A stretch of DNA of 64,000 bases from Acanthacorydalis orientalis (lineage: Eukaryota > Arthropoda > Insecta > Megaloptera > Corydalidae), in NCBI GenBank assembly GCA_034766995.1, contig CM068319.1, forward strand, positions 16,224,922 to 16,288,921. The letters are read 5' to 3'. Shown piece by piece: positions 1 through 11,460 of this stretch. Numbering within the stretch: the stretch's first letter is position 1; each line of letters starts with the position of its first letter. A program made the position numbers and the translations under genes. A model generated the notes under the pieces. The model made no database searches, was not told the origin of the DNA, and saw nothing but the letters and a program-made list of their open reading frames with translations.

Positions 1-243
1 AATATTTAGAATATTCAAATTGACAGACACGATCTATAAATGTTTATAAATGCTTAACATAGATCGTTTAAATTCTCAATACATATATTGTGTCTGTTTA
101 AATACATTTCATTCGATACTGAAACATTTTAAATGATGATCTTTGATAAAAATACCTAATAATAATTTATGGATTGAAAATGAACCTTAATGAAAAAAAT
201 AATTGAATATTATTGTTCAGGTTCAGTTCTAAGGTTCATCTCG

Positions 244-290
<47 letters not shown>

Positions 291-521
291 ACCAATTTTC
301 TATTTGTCCGAACCATTCCGGTACGACTTGTTTCATAAATTCCTTACCATATCTACACAATGATATTAATGAACGGTCTAGTTTAGTGGTACAAATCAAT
401 GAGACACATTCGTTTATTATAAAACAAGAAATAAAACATAATTGAAAAAACATGAAAATCAGAGAAAAATATAAAGAGTTGAATATTATTAACAGTAGCT
501 ACACAGAATAGCGATTTTTTA

Positions 522-615
522 AAAATTAAATCACTCATATTAATGAGTGATTTAATTTTAAGACATTTTTGTAATATGTAAAGGATTACCTTTACATACT
601 ACAAAAATGTCTTAA
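522..615. repeat. Two adjacent hairpin palindromes
   Basis: The first hairpin has perfect 17-bp arms (522-538 and 543-559) with a 4-base ATTA loop. The second has 27-bp arms with one mismatch (558-584 and 589-615), again around an ATTA loop. They abut and share two bases. This may be a foldback MITE or an extruding structure; no coding potential. Confidence 0.8.
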
Positions 616-1029
616 TTAATAATAAGGATACAAACAATTATTTTAATAACGTCGCACATTTAAAACTGATTAAATAAAATAATATTGTTAATTATATTAG
701 GCGTCAAATGACATTTGTGTGCCATACTGTCGTTTTTTAATATTCAATATTTCTATTTTGGGACATTTTAGAGTTTTGTAATAACGTTTATAATTAAAAA
801 CAACTTGTAACTTTAAAAAATGCATCATACACCTATTAAACTATAAAATAAAAGTGAATCAAATTAACTTTAAAAATTAAATGATAGAAGGATGAACCAT
901 TTTTGTAATTATGTCAGTAAATATAAATGAAAAACAGTTATTTTTCAGGTAGAATTTTAATGTTCAATTAAGTTTTTATTTTCAATTTAACATTTAACTG
1001 AAATTGGATTCACTTTAATGATACTCTAT

Positions 1030-1032
<3 letters not shown>

Positions 1033-1086
<54 letters not shown>
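1033..1086. repeat. (TA)n tract
   Basis: About 54 bp of (AT)n running into (GTAT)n, in the intron before exon A of the Gln-rich gene. Confidence 0.97.
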
Positions 1087-1098
<12 letters not shown>

Positions 1099-1211
1099 AT
1101 ATAAATATTTGTATAAATATTTCTTTATCCTCGTACAAATCACACTTTGTATACAAAGACTACTAATGTAAATATTAACACAATTTATTAATTATTTGTT
1201 ATTATTTCCAG

Positions 1212-1480
1212 GATCAGCTCATCGGAATGATGCCAACAGTAACAACGAGCATGCCAATGATCAGCATGTGTCATCAAACGATGCAGATTCGAGCGATACC
1301 AGCGAGGACACATGCTTTTGGAAATCGACAGACAGTACAATCGATTCTAGTGGAAAGAATCAGAAACCAAAAACACCACAAATCGGCGGTCCACTGTTAG
1401 CTCACACGTTAGCTTTATTTATTTTTTCATTTCTGACTGCTTGTCAGAATTGTCAGAAACTCTCCACTTTCGCAAACTAA
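1212..1480 (+). CDS. Possible alternative terminal exon
   Basis: Reading exon A of the Gln-rich gene without splicing gives a Ser/Asp/Asn-rich segment followed by a hydrophobic tail (LLAHTLALFIFSFLTA) and stop TAA at 1478-1480. The tail could be a membrane anchor or GPI-type signal, which would make this an alternative 3' end. It could equally be the first codons of an intron read through by chance. The skipping donor needed for the longer product is poor (GTTAGC), so both fates stay open. Confidence 0.4.
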
Positions 1481-3940
1481 GCATTGTATCAAAATAATTT
1501 CGAAATAACTTGTTCATTTTGTTGTTAATTAGCATGACTTTAAACAATCTTCTTCAATATTAGCAATGTTCCGGATCAATATAAACTGATTCATTGAATT
1601 CAGTCATGAGTAATTTTAATTTATTTTATTTGCATTCTATGAGACTTTTTAAACTAAGTTCTTTTTAATTTTATATTTAAATTTGAAGAGAACACGTTTC
1701 GTACATCGACAAATTTCAGATGGCAATAATACATGAAATATTATTAAAATTTACTTTAAGATTAAAACGAAAAAATATATCTCATCTTATTTTCATAAAT
1801 TATTTTCTTCAAACATTCAGTACTTCAAAATTTGCAAAAAAAATATAAATTTATACAAAGTTCTTTTGAAAGAAAATAGCATCACTATTAAACATCATTT
1901 TTCGTTTTAATATTAATTAAATAATAATAGAAAAAGTTTAGATATGAAAATATTTTAGATAATAATTAAAACAAGTTTACATTATATACCAGCGGTGGGC
2001 TCTTAGTATTCTTCGATACTAAGAGCCACATATAATACTTTTCATACATTTTTAAATGTTCAAGAGCCTCATCCGTTACGAATTTGTTTTTATGGCGTTG
2101 AGCAAGTCTTAATTAACAAACCTGTTTACTTTTATATCTTTTTTGAGGATTGTCTATAACCATAGAGCCACCTTAAACAGCAGTTTGGACACGTAATGCA
2201 TATGAATGTTTGAAAATATAATATGAACTACCCGTATATATATCAAATATTCTAATATTGGCACATACTATACTACTATAGATTATTAATATAAAAATTT
2301 AAGAAAAAATGGCAATGAAACCCAATATTGTCTCAGGAGCCGCACAGAGTAGCTTTGGGAGCAGCAGTTTGCCCACCGTTGTTATATACAGTAAACAATT
2401 TAGCATATTTTCATGTAATCGCATACAAAAATTGTAAAAAATTGTTCTCTTCATAATTTAATCGTCAATCAAGTAACAAATACATTTCTCCAAATGTATT
2501 TTATTTAAGCTTCGTTATCTTTTTCAGTGAAATTTCTGAAAGTCAACTCAATTTCTTTCGCATGCTGGATGAGAAAATTGAAAATGTAAGTAAAAACTTG
2601 TTTGCATGCAACTCGACGATAAATTTTATCATCTAACTAACACCACTGCAGATTCCGACAAATACTTTGTGTTATTGCAACGATAATGCTTAGTGTAGAA
2701 TCTAAAAAGTGTGTAACTTAAATGAATAACAAGTCCAGTACTCTAAATAAAATCAAGTGTGTATAAATTAACGTAATTAGAATTTGAAACTGATGTTTTG
2801 ATATATTTTAGTGAATGTGAGTCGCATCTAAAAAAATATTTCCTCTGCGATTTGTTATTCAATTTGAAAATATTTTAAGTCTAATAATAAACATTTCAGG
2901 GTCCAGATTATGACTCAAATAGTGAATCGGAAGTCATCAAGGAGAACGAAAGACTGAACTCACTTTTACATGACTGGGAAACAGCTAGTGCTACGAGCAG
3001 GTCCCTGCCATCCACGCCACAAAGACAGCGCATTGTCCAATCTCATCATCCGCAACAGCTTCAGTTACGCTCATCGTCACAATCAACACCGAACCAAGTA
3101 CAACAGAAAGCACACCCTCATATACAACAAAATATCGTCCATCAGACGTACGGCATGGGTACGAAGATGTCAACCCACCAAACGATACACAATCCAACAT
3201 TTCAATCGCACAGTCCGTCACATCAACCTTTACTCAATTCTCATATACAAGTCGTAGGATTATCGAAAGTGATGCCAGGAATACAGTATCAGGATGGATT
3301 GTCGCAAAGTCCGCCAATGAAACAAAACATACAGAATTTCGTTCCGCAGCGGACGCATCATTTGAACATGTTGCAGCAGCGGGAGGCGGCTTCGAGACAG
3401 TTTCAGAAATTCACCGGTTACGGTTCGAGTCCTATGGGATCGCCGATACACACGAACGTCACAACACACATTCCACATAATAACCTAGGCACATACAGTC
3501 CGCCGATGACGAACAACAGCCCGACGCACTTCAAAAATCATTCTCAGCCGCCCGGTTTCCGACAGAACGATAACAACCAGGCGTTCACGAACGGTGAACT
3601 TATGTTACAGCAGCAAATTTATAACCAGCAATTGCAGTACCAACAGTCGAGAGAGTTTCAACAGTACAAACAGACGAGGGAACAAATGTTATTGCAACAA
3701 CAACAAATCGTTGTTCAGGCGCAGACAGTACCGCAACCGCAATATCCAGTTGTCAATAAACAACAAAATCGTATAAACCATAGCGGCAATGCCAACTTCC
3801 AGCAGCCACAGTTTCAGACAAGCGTTGAGATACCGATCAGAGCGGGCGTCAATAGACAAGTACCTAACACCGATAATGTTAGCCCGAAACTAATGTACAG
3901 GAAGCAAAATAACAGGCAGTATACGCAGGAATTGACGTGA
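1212..3940 (+). CDS. 3' exons of an uncharacterised Gln/Asn-rich protein
   Basis: I see three exons of a gene whose 5' part lies before the window. Exon A begins after a TTTCCAG acceptor (1212). Exon B is 2528-2585 (TTTTCAG acceptor, GTAAGT donor). Exon C is 2900-3940 (TTTCAG acceptor, stop TGA). B and C join in phase 0 and encode a short conserved-looking acidic stretch (SQLNFFRMLDEKIEN, then GPDYDSNSESEV) followed by a helical ENERLNSLLHDWE segment. The remaining ~300 residues are low-complexity, rich in Q, N, S, P and H, with QQQ runs, and look disordered. A joins B in phase only if the weak donor at 1407/1408 (CAC-AC|GTTAGC) is used; otherwise A reads on to its own stop at 1480. I do not recognise the family. 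Exon C is a solid coding call because it holds 347 open codons in AT-rich DNA with relatively high GC. Confidence 0.75.
1990..2381. mobile_element. hAT-type MITE, 392 bp
   Basis: The ends are CAGCGGTGGGC and GCCCACCGTTG, 11-bp terminal inverted repeats with one mismatch. The element is flanked by an exact 8-bp direct repeat TTATATAC (1982-1989 and 2382-2389), the target duplication length of hAT transposons. Just inside the left end is a perfect 12-bp hairpin (GGCTCTTAGTAT). No transposase ORF, so it is non-autonomous. It lies in the intron between exons A and B of the Gln-rich gene. Confidence 0.92.
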
Positions 3941-4236
3941 TATTAGATTCGATAGTTTAATTTATAAATATTCGTATATATATACATAAAAAAATATATT
4001 TAAGATGGTTTGTACAGAAGTTTTTCGTGCAGTGTCGAACACGAGATCAAATCAGTCCGAGTTTACGGTTATGTATGTTCAGTTTATTGTTGAATTGATA
4101 ATTACGGTATGGCTTTATGAAAAAGGGGAATATCAAATTATGTACGATTGAAGAAATTGTATTTACCATACTGTCTGCCATATGGTACTCGTTCAGTTTG
4201 ATTTCACTTTGCTGATAAAACTTGTTCATTTCATTT

Positions 4237-4242
4237 AATAAA
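4237..4242 (+). terminator. Poly(A) signal candidate for the Gln-rich gene
   Basis: AATAAA lies about 300 bp after the TGA stop. In DNA this AT-rich the hexamer is common by chance, so only its position supports it. Confidence 0.3.
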
Positions 4243-5534
4243 ATTCCAGTGAAACAGAAAAAAATATTTAAGAAACAAGTATCTCTTCATCGTTAAAACA
4301 ATAACAGTTTCATTATCTACGATAACTAAATGCATACACAAATATAAATTCGTTCCATTAAATTATCACAAAATCAATAAAATTAAAATTATTTGTCCAA
4401 GAAAACATTTTATATTGAAAATAATTACACTCCATCCAATTCAATTTTTCTCGAAAACTGATAAAAAATATTCATTTACTCAGTGAAAAACATAATAATG
4501 ATCAATTTATAAAACTATAACTTTTAATTGCAGCTGGAAACAATCGTCTAGTGATATATTTTCATGAAACTACTACTAAAACAATAAAAAAAAACAATTT
4601 TAACTAGCTGACCAATAAAAAATAGTATCGTTATTATTTATAACAATTTATTTATTTGATAATAAATTCAATTTAATAATTTCTTTCTTTCATAATATAA
4701 TTTAAATTCTATATAGAGGTAAATTCATTATTTTAACTGTATATCTCAGTCTTTTATCGAATATACATTTTATTGCTAAATATTAGAAAACAAATTAGCC
4801 AAAGCATATTAACTAGATAAATTTTAGAAGTGTTTATCACATATATTCAATAGTACAAAATATATAAATGAATAATTAAAATATTTAATAAAGTCAAAGA
4901 GACTCATTATAAATATATAAAGTTTTTGCGGCAGTATACATTATATAAAAATATTCCAAATTTAATAATAAAAACACTTTGCTTTTAAAAGAACTCCGTG
5001 CTTCCAAAATATAGTTATATCAAACAAATAGGATTGTATTTCTTTTAAAAGAAAACGAAAAGTTTAAATATAATAAGCAGAAATAGATGGCTATAAAAAA
5101 GTTGTTTGCAATATTTTAGCCTAAAAAATGTATAAATATATTTTTTAATTTATCACGCCGCGATTGACAAGCAATTTTAGAAAATTGTAAATTTTATTTA
5201 AATAAGATCAGCAGAGAAACTTTTAAAAATCAAAAATATAAGTTTGTTTATTTTATGAAAATGTGTTTATTACTAATTTCGGATCAGGCGCTGATGACCT
5301 TAGCTATCGATGCGCCGTAAAACCCCAAATAACAACAATTTTACCAATTTCGGATTTAAAAATTGTATTACTTTCTGATTTCATATTTGAGACTAACAAG
5401 TTATCAAACAAATTGAATTCATATTGGCCATAAGCGAGTTTATTCATATTCGATGATAGAAACCTAACAGTCAGTAAAGTGGTAAGACATCTAAAATAGA
5501 GAATTTCAAACAAAAAAAAGATTCATACTTGCTT

Positions 5535-5537
<3 letters not shown>

Positions 5538-5593
<56 letters not shown>

Positions 5594-5600
5594 ATATATT

Positions 5601-5635
<35 letters not shown>
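5538..5635. repeat. (TA)n tract
   Basis: Interrupted (TA)n of about 98 bp with three short breaks (TTTA, TTTACA). Confidence 0.97.
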
Positions 5636-5637
<2 letters not shown>

Positions 5638-6271
5638 CATCATGTGCAAACAAACGTATATCTTACTTTTGAAGTATAATTTCGATTATTTACAAATTTT
5701 AAAAAAATATATACACATTTTAGATGCAATGCCCCCTTTTATAAAAAAATTAATCACAACAAAGTTTTATATTTTCAACATTTATTTCACTTCACTCGAT
5801 ACAATGTTAATCAAACGATTGTCGAGAACAAACTAATCACCTAATCACCTGACATATAAAACTAAATATAAAGAATATAACATAAACTGACAACTCATGA
5901 GTTGACTCTTTTTTAAATTCTGTTTAAAGATAACTTGACCTAACCATGTATGTCAACTTTAAAAGAATTATCAATTTAAATGTTTGCAATTTTCATTCTT
6001 TATTTACATGTTCTCGGTTTTTCATTTTTATTCATTAATAGACAGATATTTCTATTGATAAACAATAAATTATTTAAGTAAATGAGAATAATCTTTGAAA
6101 AAAATATTCAATCCAATTTCTATTAGTATTTATTTACATACGAAGTTTTTTTGTATTAATTTTTTCGTTTCAATAACAAAAAAATCTTTTTATAGAAGCT
6201 AATCTTATTTATTTTTTAACACATTATAATTACCTACAAAAGGGGTTCCATTCAATTAAAAACAAACCTCT

Positions 6272-6276
<5 letters not shown>

Positions 6277-6340
<64 letters not shown>
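6277..6340. repeat. (TA)n tract
   Basis: Pure 64-bp (TA)n. Confidence 0.97.
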
Positions 6341-6343
<3 letters not shown>

Positions 6344-6986
6344 TCTATATTTATACACAATAATAATTTCTTTAAAAAATGTTTTTCCAAACATATTTTA
6401 ATTTTTCATTCTATATGATAAAATATGGCAGTCATTATGTTAAGCAGCAACGTGTCAAATGATCGTAATACTTCCAAAACAAAAAAAATATGAAAAGAAT
6501 TGAGTAGTACACATATCTTAAATATCAATTTACAATCTGTGTCAAATGTATAAGTAACAACTTAATTTCGATGAATTCTATTGCAATGTTCAATTATATC
6601 AATGGCAGTGTTTTAAATAGCTTATTAAATACAATTAGTTGCATATACCAATTGGGATCCTTTATTAATGCGTATAGAAGTTGGTAATGAGGACCATTAA
6701 TCTAACATTCGATTTATGTTTGTCGACAAATCTTGATTTAAGTCTTCCAGAAATGATTGAAAGAACCAAATACTCGAAATTAGATGACATAAGCATACGT
6801 TTTAATGAATGTCATTGACAAGACAAAAATCAATGTAGTGCAAGTATTATTTAGATTTTTATACATTTTGTACGGAAATTTTTATACTTTTATATAAATG
6901 ATTGAAATAGTTAACGGATTCTATACACTGAGTTATAGAAAATAAATAACATTTATATATTAAAATAGACTTTTGGCATACATTTA

Positions 6987-6990
<4 letters not shown>

Positions 6991-7029
<39 letters not shown>

Positions 7030-7035
7030 GTATAC

Positions 7036-7088
<53 letters not shown>
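6991..7088. repeat. (TA)n tract
   Basis: Two (TA)n runs around a CGTATACATTTA interruption, 100 bp left of the second hAT MITE. Confidence 0.97.
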
Positions 7089-7091
<3 letters not shown>

Positions 7092-7190
7092 TTCAAAATA
7101 TATCTATCTATAAGTTTGGAAACAGAGTGTAAAATGTAGTTTAAACGAACGGTGTTATTTAAAAAATATAAATATTAGAATAAACTAGAC

Positions 7191-7309
7191 AAGGGGTTCC
7201 CAACGAGATCGGTGTAGACACTTTAGGGGTCGATGAAAGTTAATAGGGTGTCGAAGAACCTCAAAAGTTCGATTGGGGGTCGACAAACAAATTGAATGCA
7301 TATTCTACA

Positions 7310-7355
<46 letters not shown>

Positions 7356-7624
7356 GCTGCCCCCAGACGCTGACTCTGGCGCTAGGGGGCGACAAATCAA
7401 ATATCAGAGGTTGTTATTACATAAAAATATGAAAATAGAAAGCTTGCTACGAACTTACAAATAACAATGTTGTAAATCGTCTACACTACAAAATACTAAA
7501 AAGTTGGTAAATTTTATTATAGTTTTTTTTTATTTACTATGGTCTGAATTTTCTGGGAGGGGGTCGATAAAAAAGAATGTTTTTTTGTAAGGGTTCAATG
7601 TATAAAAAAGGCTGGGAACCACTG
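7191..7624. mobile_element. hAT-type MITE, ~434 bp, with internal (TA)n
   Basis: The left end reads AAGGGGTTCCCAACG and the right end reverse-complements to CAGTGGTTCCCAGCC, the CAG-GGTTCCCA type of hAT terminus. The 8-bp repeat AACTAGAC flanks it exactly (7183-7190 and 7625-7632). The left terminus seems to lack its leading C or to share it with the target duplication. Inside are several GGGGTCGA motifs near both ends, a (TA)n tract at 7313-7355 and a GC-rich block at 7357-7391. No ORF of note. Confidence 0.88.
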
Positions 7625-8016
7625 AACTAGACAGACACAAATTTTACTGATCTACCGAAGAGAAAACAATTTTAATTTTGAATCACTTTATAGTTCACTA
7701 AATCTGCGTACATAGAGGAGTGTCGAGCAAATATTCGAAAAAATTAATAAAAATATCAATGTAAACATGTTAAAATACCCACAAGTGGCACGGAGAGGAA
7801 CGTTACAAAGTGTTTTCACTACTTTGTTCTATCTTTGCTCGCCGATTCAGTAAGTACCTACCCCAAAATCAGTGGTAGGCACTTTTAATACGTGTGAGTA
7901 CCTTTTCAAACCGTTTGGATCTTAGATTTTCCACTTACTTTAAAATGCAGAAAGTAATTAATATAGCAAAAATTAAAATCAGTAAAAATCAGGTAAAATA
8001 AAACACGGGCATATTT

Positions 8017-8215
8017 TTAACCTGTCATGAAGATGAATTTGAGCAATAAATTTATTGATTTTTCAAAAAAATCAAATGCCATTTTATTACAATTTAATTC
8101 AATTTTATAGTAGCCGCATATACTTTCTGTTTGACAAGTATAGTCGTCATCCCTTCATTTTTGCGACACAATATAGGTACACACTTTTAAAATAGGGCGA
8201 CACAGCTTAGGTTAA
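8017..8215. mobile_element. piggyBac-type MITE, 199 bp
   Basis: The element runs from TTAA-CCT to AGG-TTAA, the TTAA target-site signature of piggyBac transposons. It has no coding capacity. A second related copy lies at about 8836-9040 in the opposite orientation, so the two form a long inverted repeat. Confidence 0.8.
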
Positions 8216-8835
8216 CAGATTATTATCATAAAATATATTACTATTATCGGATGTTACAAGAAATTGTTAAAATAAAACTGCATTTTGTCCTCCAGTGACT
8301 TGAATTGAGGCGTGTAAGAACTTATCTGTGACTATAAGAAAGTCTCCAAGTGATCATCATGAAATTAATTGCGGAATTTTAATCTAGAAATACAGCTTTA
8401 CATGAATATAGTAACATAAAATAATATCAAAATCGTTACTAATTTTCTCGAACATTTATATCTATTTTGGTTCATTAATGTCCTCAGACTAATGATTTCA
8501 GTGGAAGGGAATTTCGAATGATTTCATTTTCAACGAGAGATGATTCCATTGAAAACAGAGATTAAATTTATAAAGCGATTATGTGTATGAGTTCGACGTT
8601 AATGTTACTAAAAGGATTAAACAAAAACGTGACAAAAGTTTCATTCTCGTGATAAATTTAATTGTTAATTTTTTCTATTTATGCTAGATGAATGTTACTT
8701 TCCTGTACGTTTGTTTGCAATCGCTAGATTATTAATATTTGAAAAGGGAATAATATTTTTCTATGAATTAAAAGGAAGACAAATGTAATTAACAGTAATA
8801 ATAAATCATGTATGAATATTTGTCAAAAATAGGTC

Positions 8836-9040
8836 TTAACCTGTTAGCTGTATCGCGCTATTTTAAAAGTGTGTACCTATATTGTGTCGCAAAAATGGAA
8901 AGATGACGAGTATATTCGTCAAACACAGAGTATATTCAACTGCTGTAAAATTGAATTAAATTGTAACGAAATGACATTTGATTTTTTTGACAAATCAATA
9001 ATTTTATTGCTCAAATTCATCTTCATGTCGAGTACACTCG
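8836..9040. mobile_element. Second piggyBac-type MITE copy, inverted
   Basis: From TTAA-CCTGTTAGCTGT onward the sequence matches the reverse complement of 8017-8215 along nearly its whole length, including the shared stretch GTGTGTACCTATATTGTGTC and the CTCAAATTCATCTTCATG end. The far end after about 9030 has diverged and I cannot place the second TTAA. A 70-codon ORF over it is fortuitous. Confidence 0.72.
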
Positions 9041-9734
9041 TCATACATAACTTACATGATAATACATTTAATATTAATTAATCTACTATGTATGTAAAAA
9101 ATTAGAAATTTACATTTTTATAAAAAGATAGAAGGAAATCGATCAAGAGATTAATTATTAGAATCGATTTAAAATCCATTGAGATCGTCCATTTCTCTAC
9201 TGCTGTACTAGGTGACACTTTAGGCTAACAAAAATTTCTTGCCTTGACAAATAAATCAAATAAATAAGTATTCCTCAACTACTGAACAAAATGAAAAACT
9301 GAAATAACAGACGTTCGTCCTTGTTGTATGACATTAACTTCATACAACGCTTTTAACAACGTTCTTATCTGAATCAATGTTAGGATTTTTATAATAAGCA
9401 CTTGTCTCGTGTTAAACTACATTTACAGACTGTTTACCAGTAGCTTAAATCTATTTCATTTATTTTTATTTCGATATTCAAGTATGTACTTGTAAGATCT
9501 CTAACTAGTAAAACTCTTTTAATGAGTAAAGAAGTGTAAGTTTTATTAAAAGTATATATTAATACAGGATCCCATTGAAATACAAAAAAAAAAAATAACT
9601 TTATGAAACAATACGCTATGCAATAACTAGTCAGTACCACTTTTATTTTCAGTATTTTTCATACATATACCCGAATAAAAATATATTATTTCATAAAAGC
9701 ATTTTAATGTCACCAGTAAGTATATATGTATATG

Positions 9735-9742
9735 TATGTATG

Positions 9743-9799
<57 letters not shown>
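9735..9799. repeat. (TGTA)n(TA)n tract
   Basis: Compound microsatellite, (TGTA)n then about 53 bp of (TA)n. Confidence 0.97.
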
Positions 9800-9802
<3 letters not shown>

Positions 9803-10706
9803 TGCCTGAACTAAATATAAGTTTCAAGAACATAATATCACTGTTTAATGTCATCTTTATTATGTATATCTCTATGTATATTCTATGTTTCTACTGTATA
9901 AAAAAGTGTAAAAAAATTATTTATCGGCGTATAGATATATTAAATATATATATAGTTAGAATGGATATTAATGAAAAATTTAATATATATATTAGATCTA
10001 GTTAAATAGTTGATTATTTAGATTCTATTAAAAGAGTTTAGATAAAAATGTTGCATATTATAAATATATCTGAGTGATTATGATCTATCGCCCTTCGGCC
10101 TTAGCGTTTGAACTGATTTCACAGCGGTTAAAGACCAATTCCAGAATAAAATATTTTTGTCGAACCTATGAACAATATTCAAACATTAATCGATTGAATT
10201 CAATTTCAAACTTTGACAAATATGATATTTACTTTCAAGATTGTACTGTCGAGAAAATAATTTCAGAAAAATACTACAATTTCTATAGCAGTGATTTTTG
10301 AAAATGCAGTGATAAGAAATGAAACCAGTATTAAGTTTTTTTCATAAATAAATTATCTATAAATCCATTTTTTCTTTTATATTCTGTACCATCAGATAAG
10401 GTAATACCGTAAAAATCAAAATCATTGCGATTCTAAACAAATACTAATCAAATTTATATATCAGAGTTCTAAAAAAAAACAATCTATGAAAAATCAAAAT
10501 CAATAGTTCAAGTTTCTCATGAACAACAATTCATTTGATATAACCGTTGTGAAATATTAATGATCATTTTCTTAAGGGAATTTAAAAGTTCTTTCTCTAA
10601 GAATAACGTTATTTAATTTTTTATTCAAATGTATCTTATTATGTATTCAAAAGATAAATAAATTCATAGACAATTTACTTCCTTTTCTAGATAAAAAATC
10701 TTAGTC

Positions 10707-10708
<2 letters not shown>

Positions 10709-10758
<50 letters not shown>
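10709..10758. repeat. (TA)n tract
   Basis: Pure 50-bp tract in intergenic DNA. Confidence 0.97.
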
Positions 10759-10762
<4 letters not shown>

Positions 10763-11363
10763 TACATTATAATAATTATATTAAAATATTACAGATTGGA
10801 ACTATTCTTAATTCTAATCTACAATCTAAAATATTTTTTATTATTTTTTATCTGAAAAATGTAACTTAATATAAATTCGTCTATCGAATTTGCGTTTAAT
10901 AGATTTTTTTATTCCCGATACGTAAAATTTAAAGAACTGAATAAATTGTACTATAAATACTATTTCAAACAGAAATTGTTATAATAAATTTATAGAATAA
11001 TTTGTCGTCCCTTAAGACATTTTTTTTCGAAACTATAATCGAAATGTATAGTCAAGTAATTAATTATTAGGCTGTCGCTATAGCCAAAAATATATCAAAA
11101 CATGATTGTTAGAACAAGTTTTGTAAAACCACTATTATTACTGGTGAGGTGTACTTCATGTAACACAAATCAAAAATCATTCTTTTCAGCTATTCATTTT
11201 ATGTAAATTCTGAAACCAAATAAATGTATAAACTTGTGCTTTAATATGTTTAATTAAAACGTTGACATATACAATAAATCTTTAGAATTTCAACTACATT
11301 TAGAATAATCTCAACGTTGTTGAAATTGAATATCAATTACTTTCTAATTTCTTTCTCTGTCTT

Positions 11364-11367
<4 letters not shown>

Positions 11368-11458
<91 letters not shown>
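11368..11458. repeat. (TA)n tract
   Basis: About 90 bp with two TACA interruptions. Confidence 0.97.

Positions 11459-11460
<2 letters not shown>

Larger units (their letters stand above)
1..1195. other. AT-rich upstream segment, no gene seen
   Basis: This is probably intron of the Gln-rich gene, since an exon acceptor follows at 1211. It contains (TA)n at 247-288 and 1033-1086 and a pair of perfect hairpins at 522-615. The short ORFs here are AT-repeat shadows. Confidence 0.5.
3941..7190. other. Intergenic AT-rich DNA
   Basis: No gene is supported. It holds the 3' flank of the Gln-rich gene and large (TA)n tracts at 5538-5635, 6277-6340 and 6991-7088. A GC-richer motif at 5301-5332 recurs at 28650 kb-scale distance (see findings). 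Confidence 0.6.

Noticed and set aside
36..453. 69-codon minus-strand ORF ending in a Tyr-Ile repeat
   Set aside because: It runs into (TA)n; many listed-size ORFs in the window with Ile-Tyr repeats are the same artefact.
10074..10301. 75-codon ORF with RPSALAFELISQRLK
   Set aside because: It briefly recalls a cyclin C-terminal helix, but there is no second motif, no flanking exon and a stop directly upstream, so not called.
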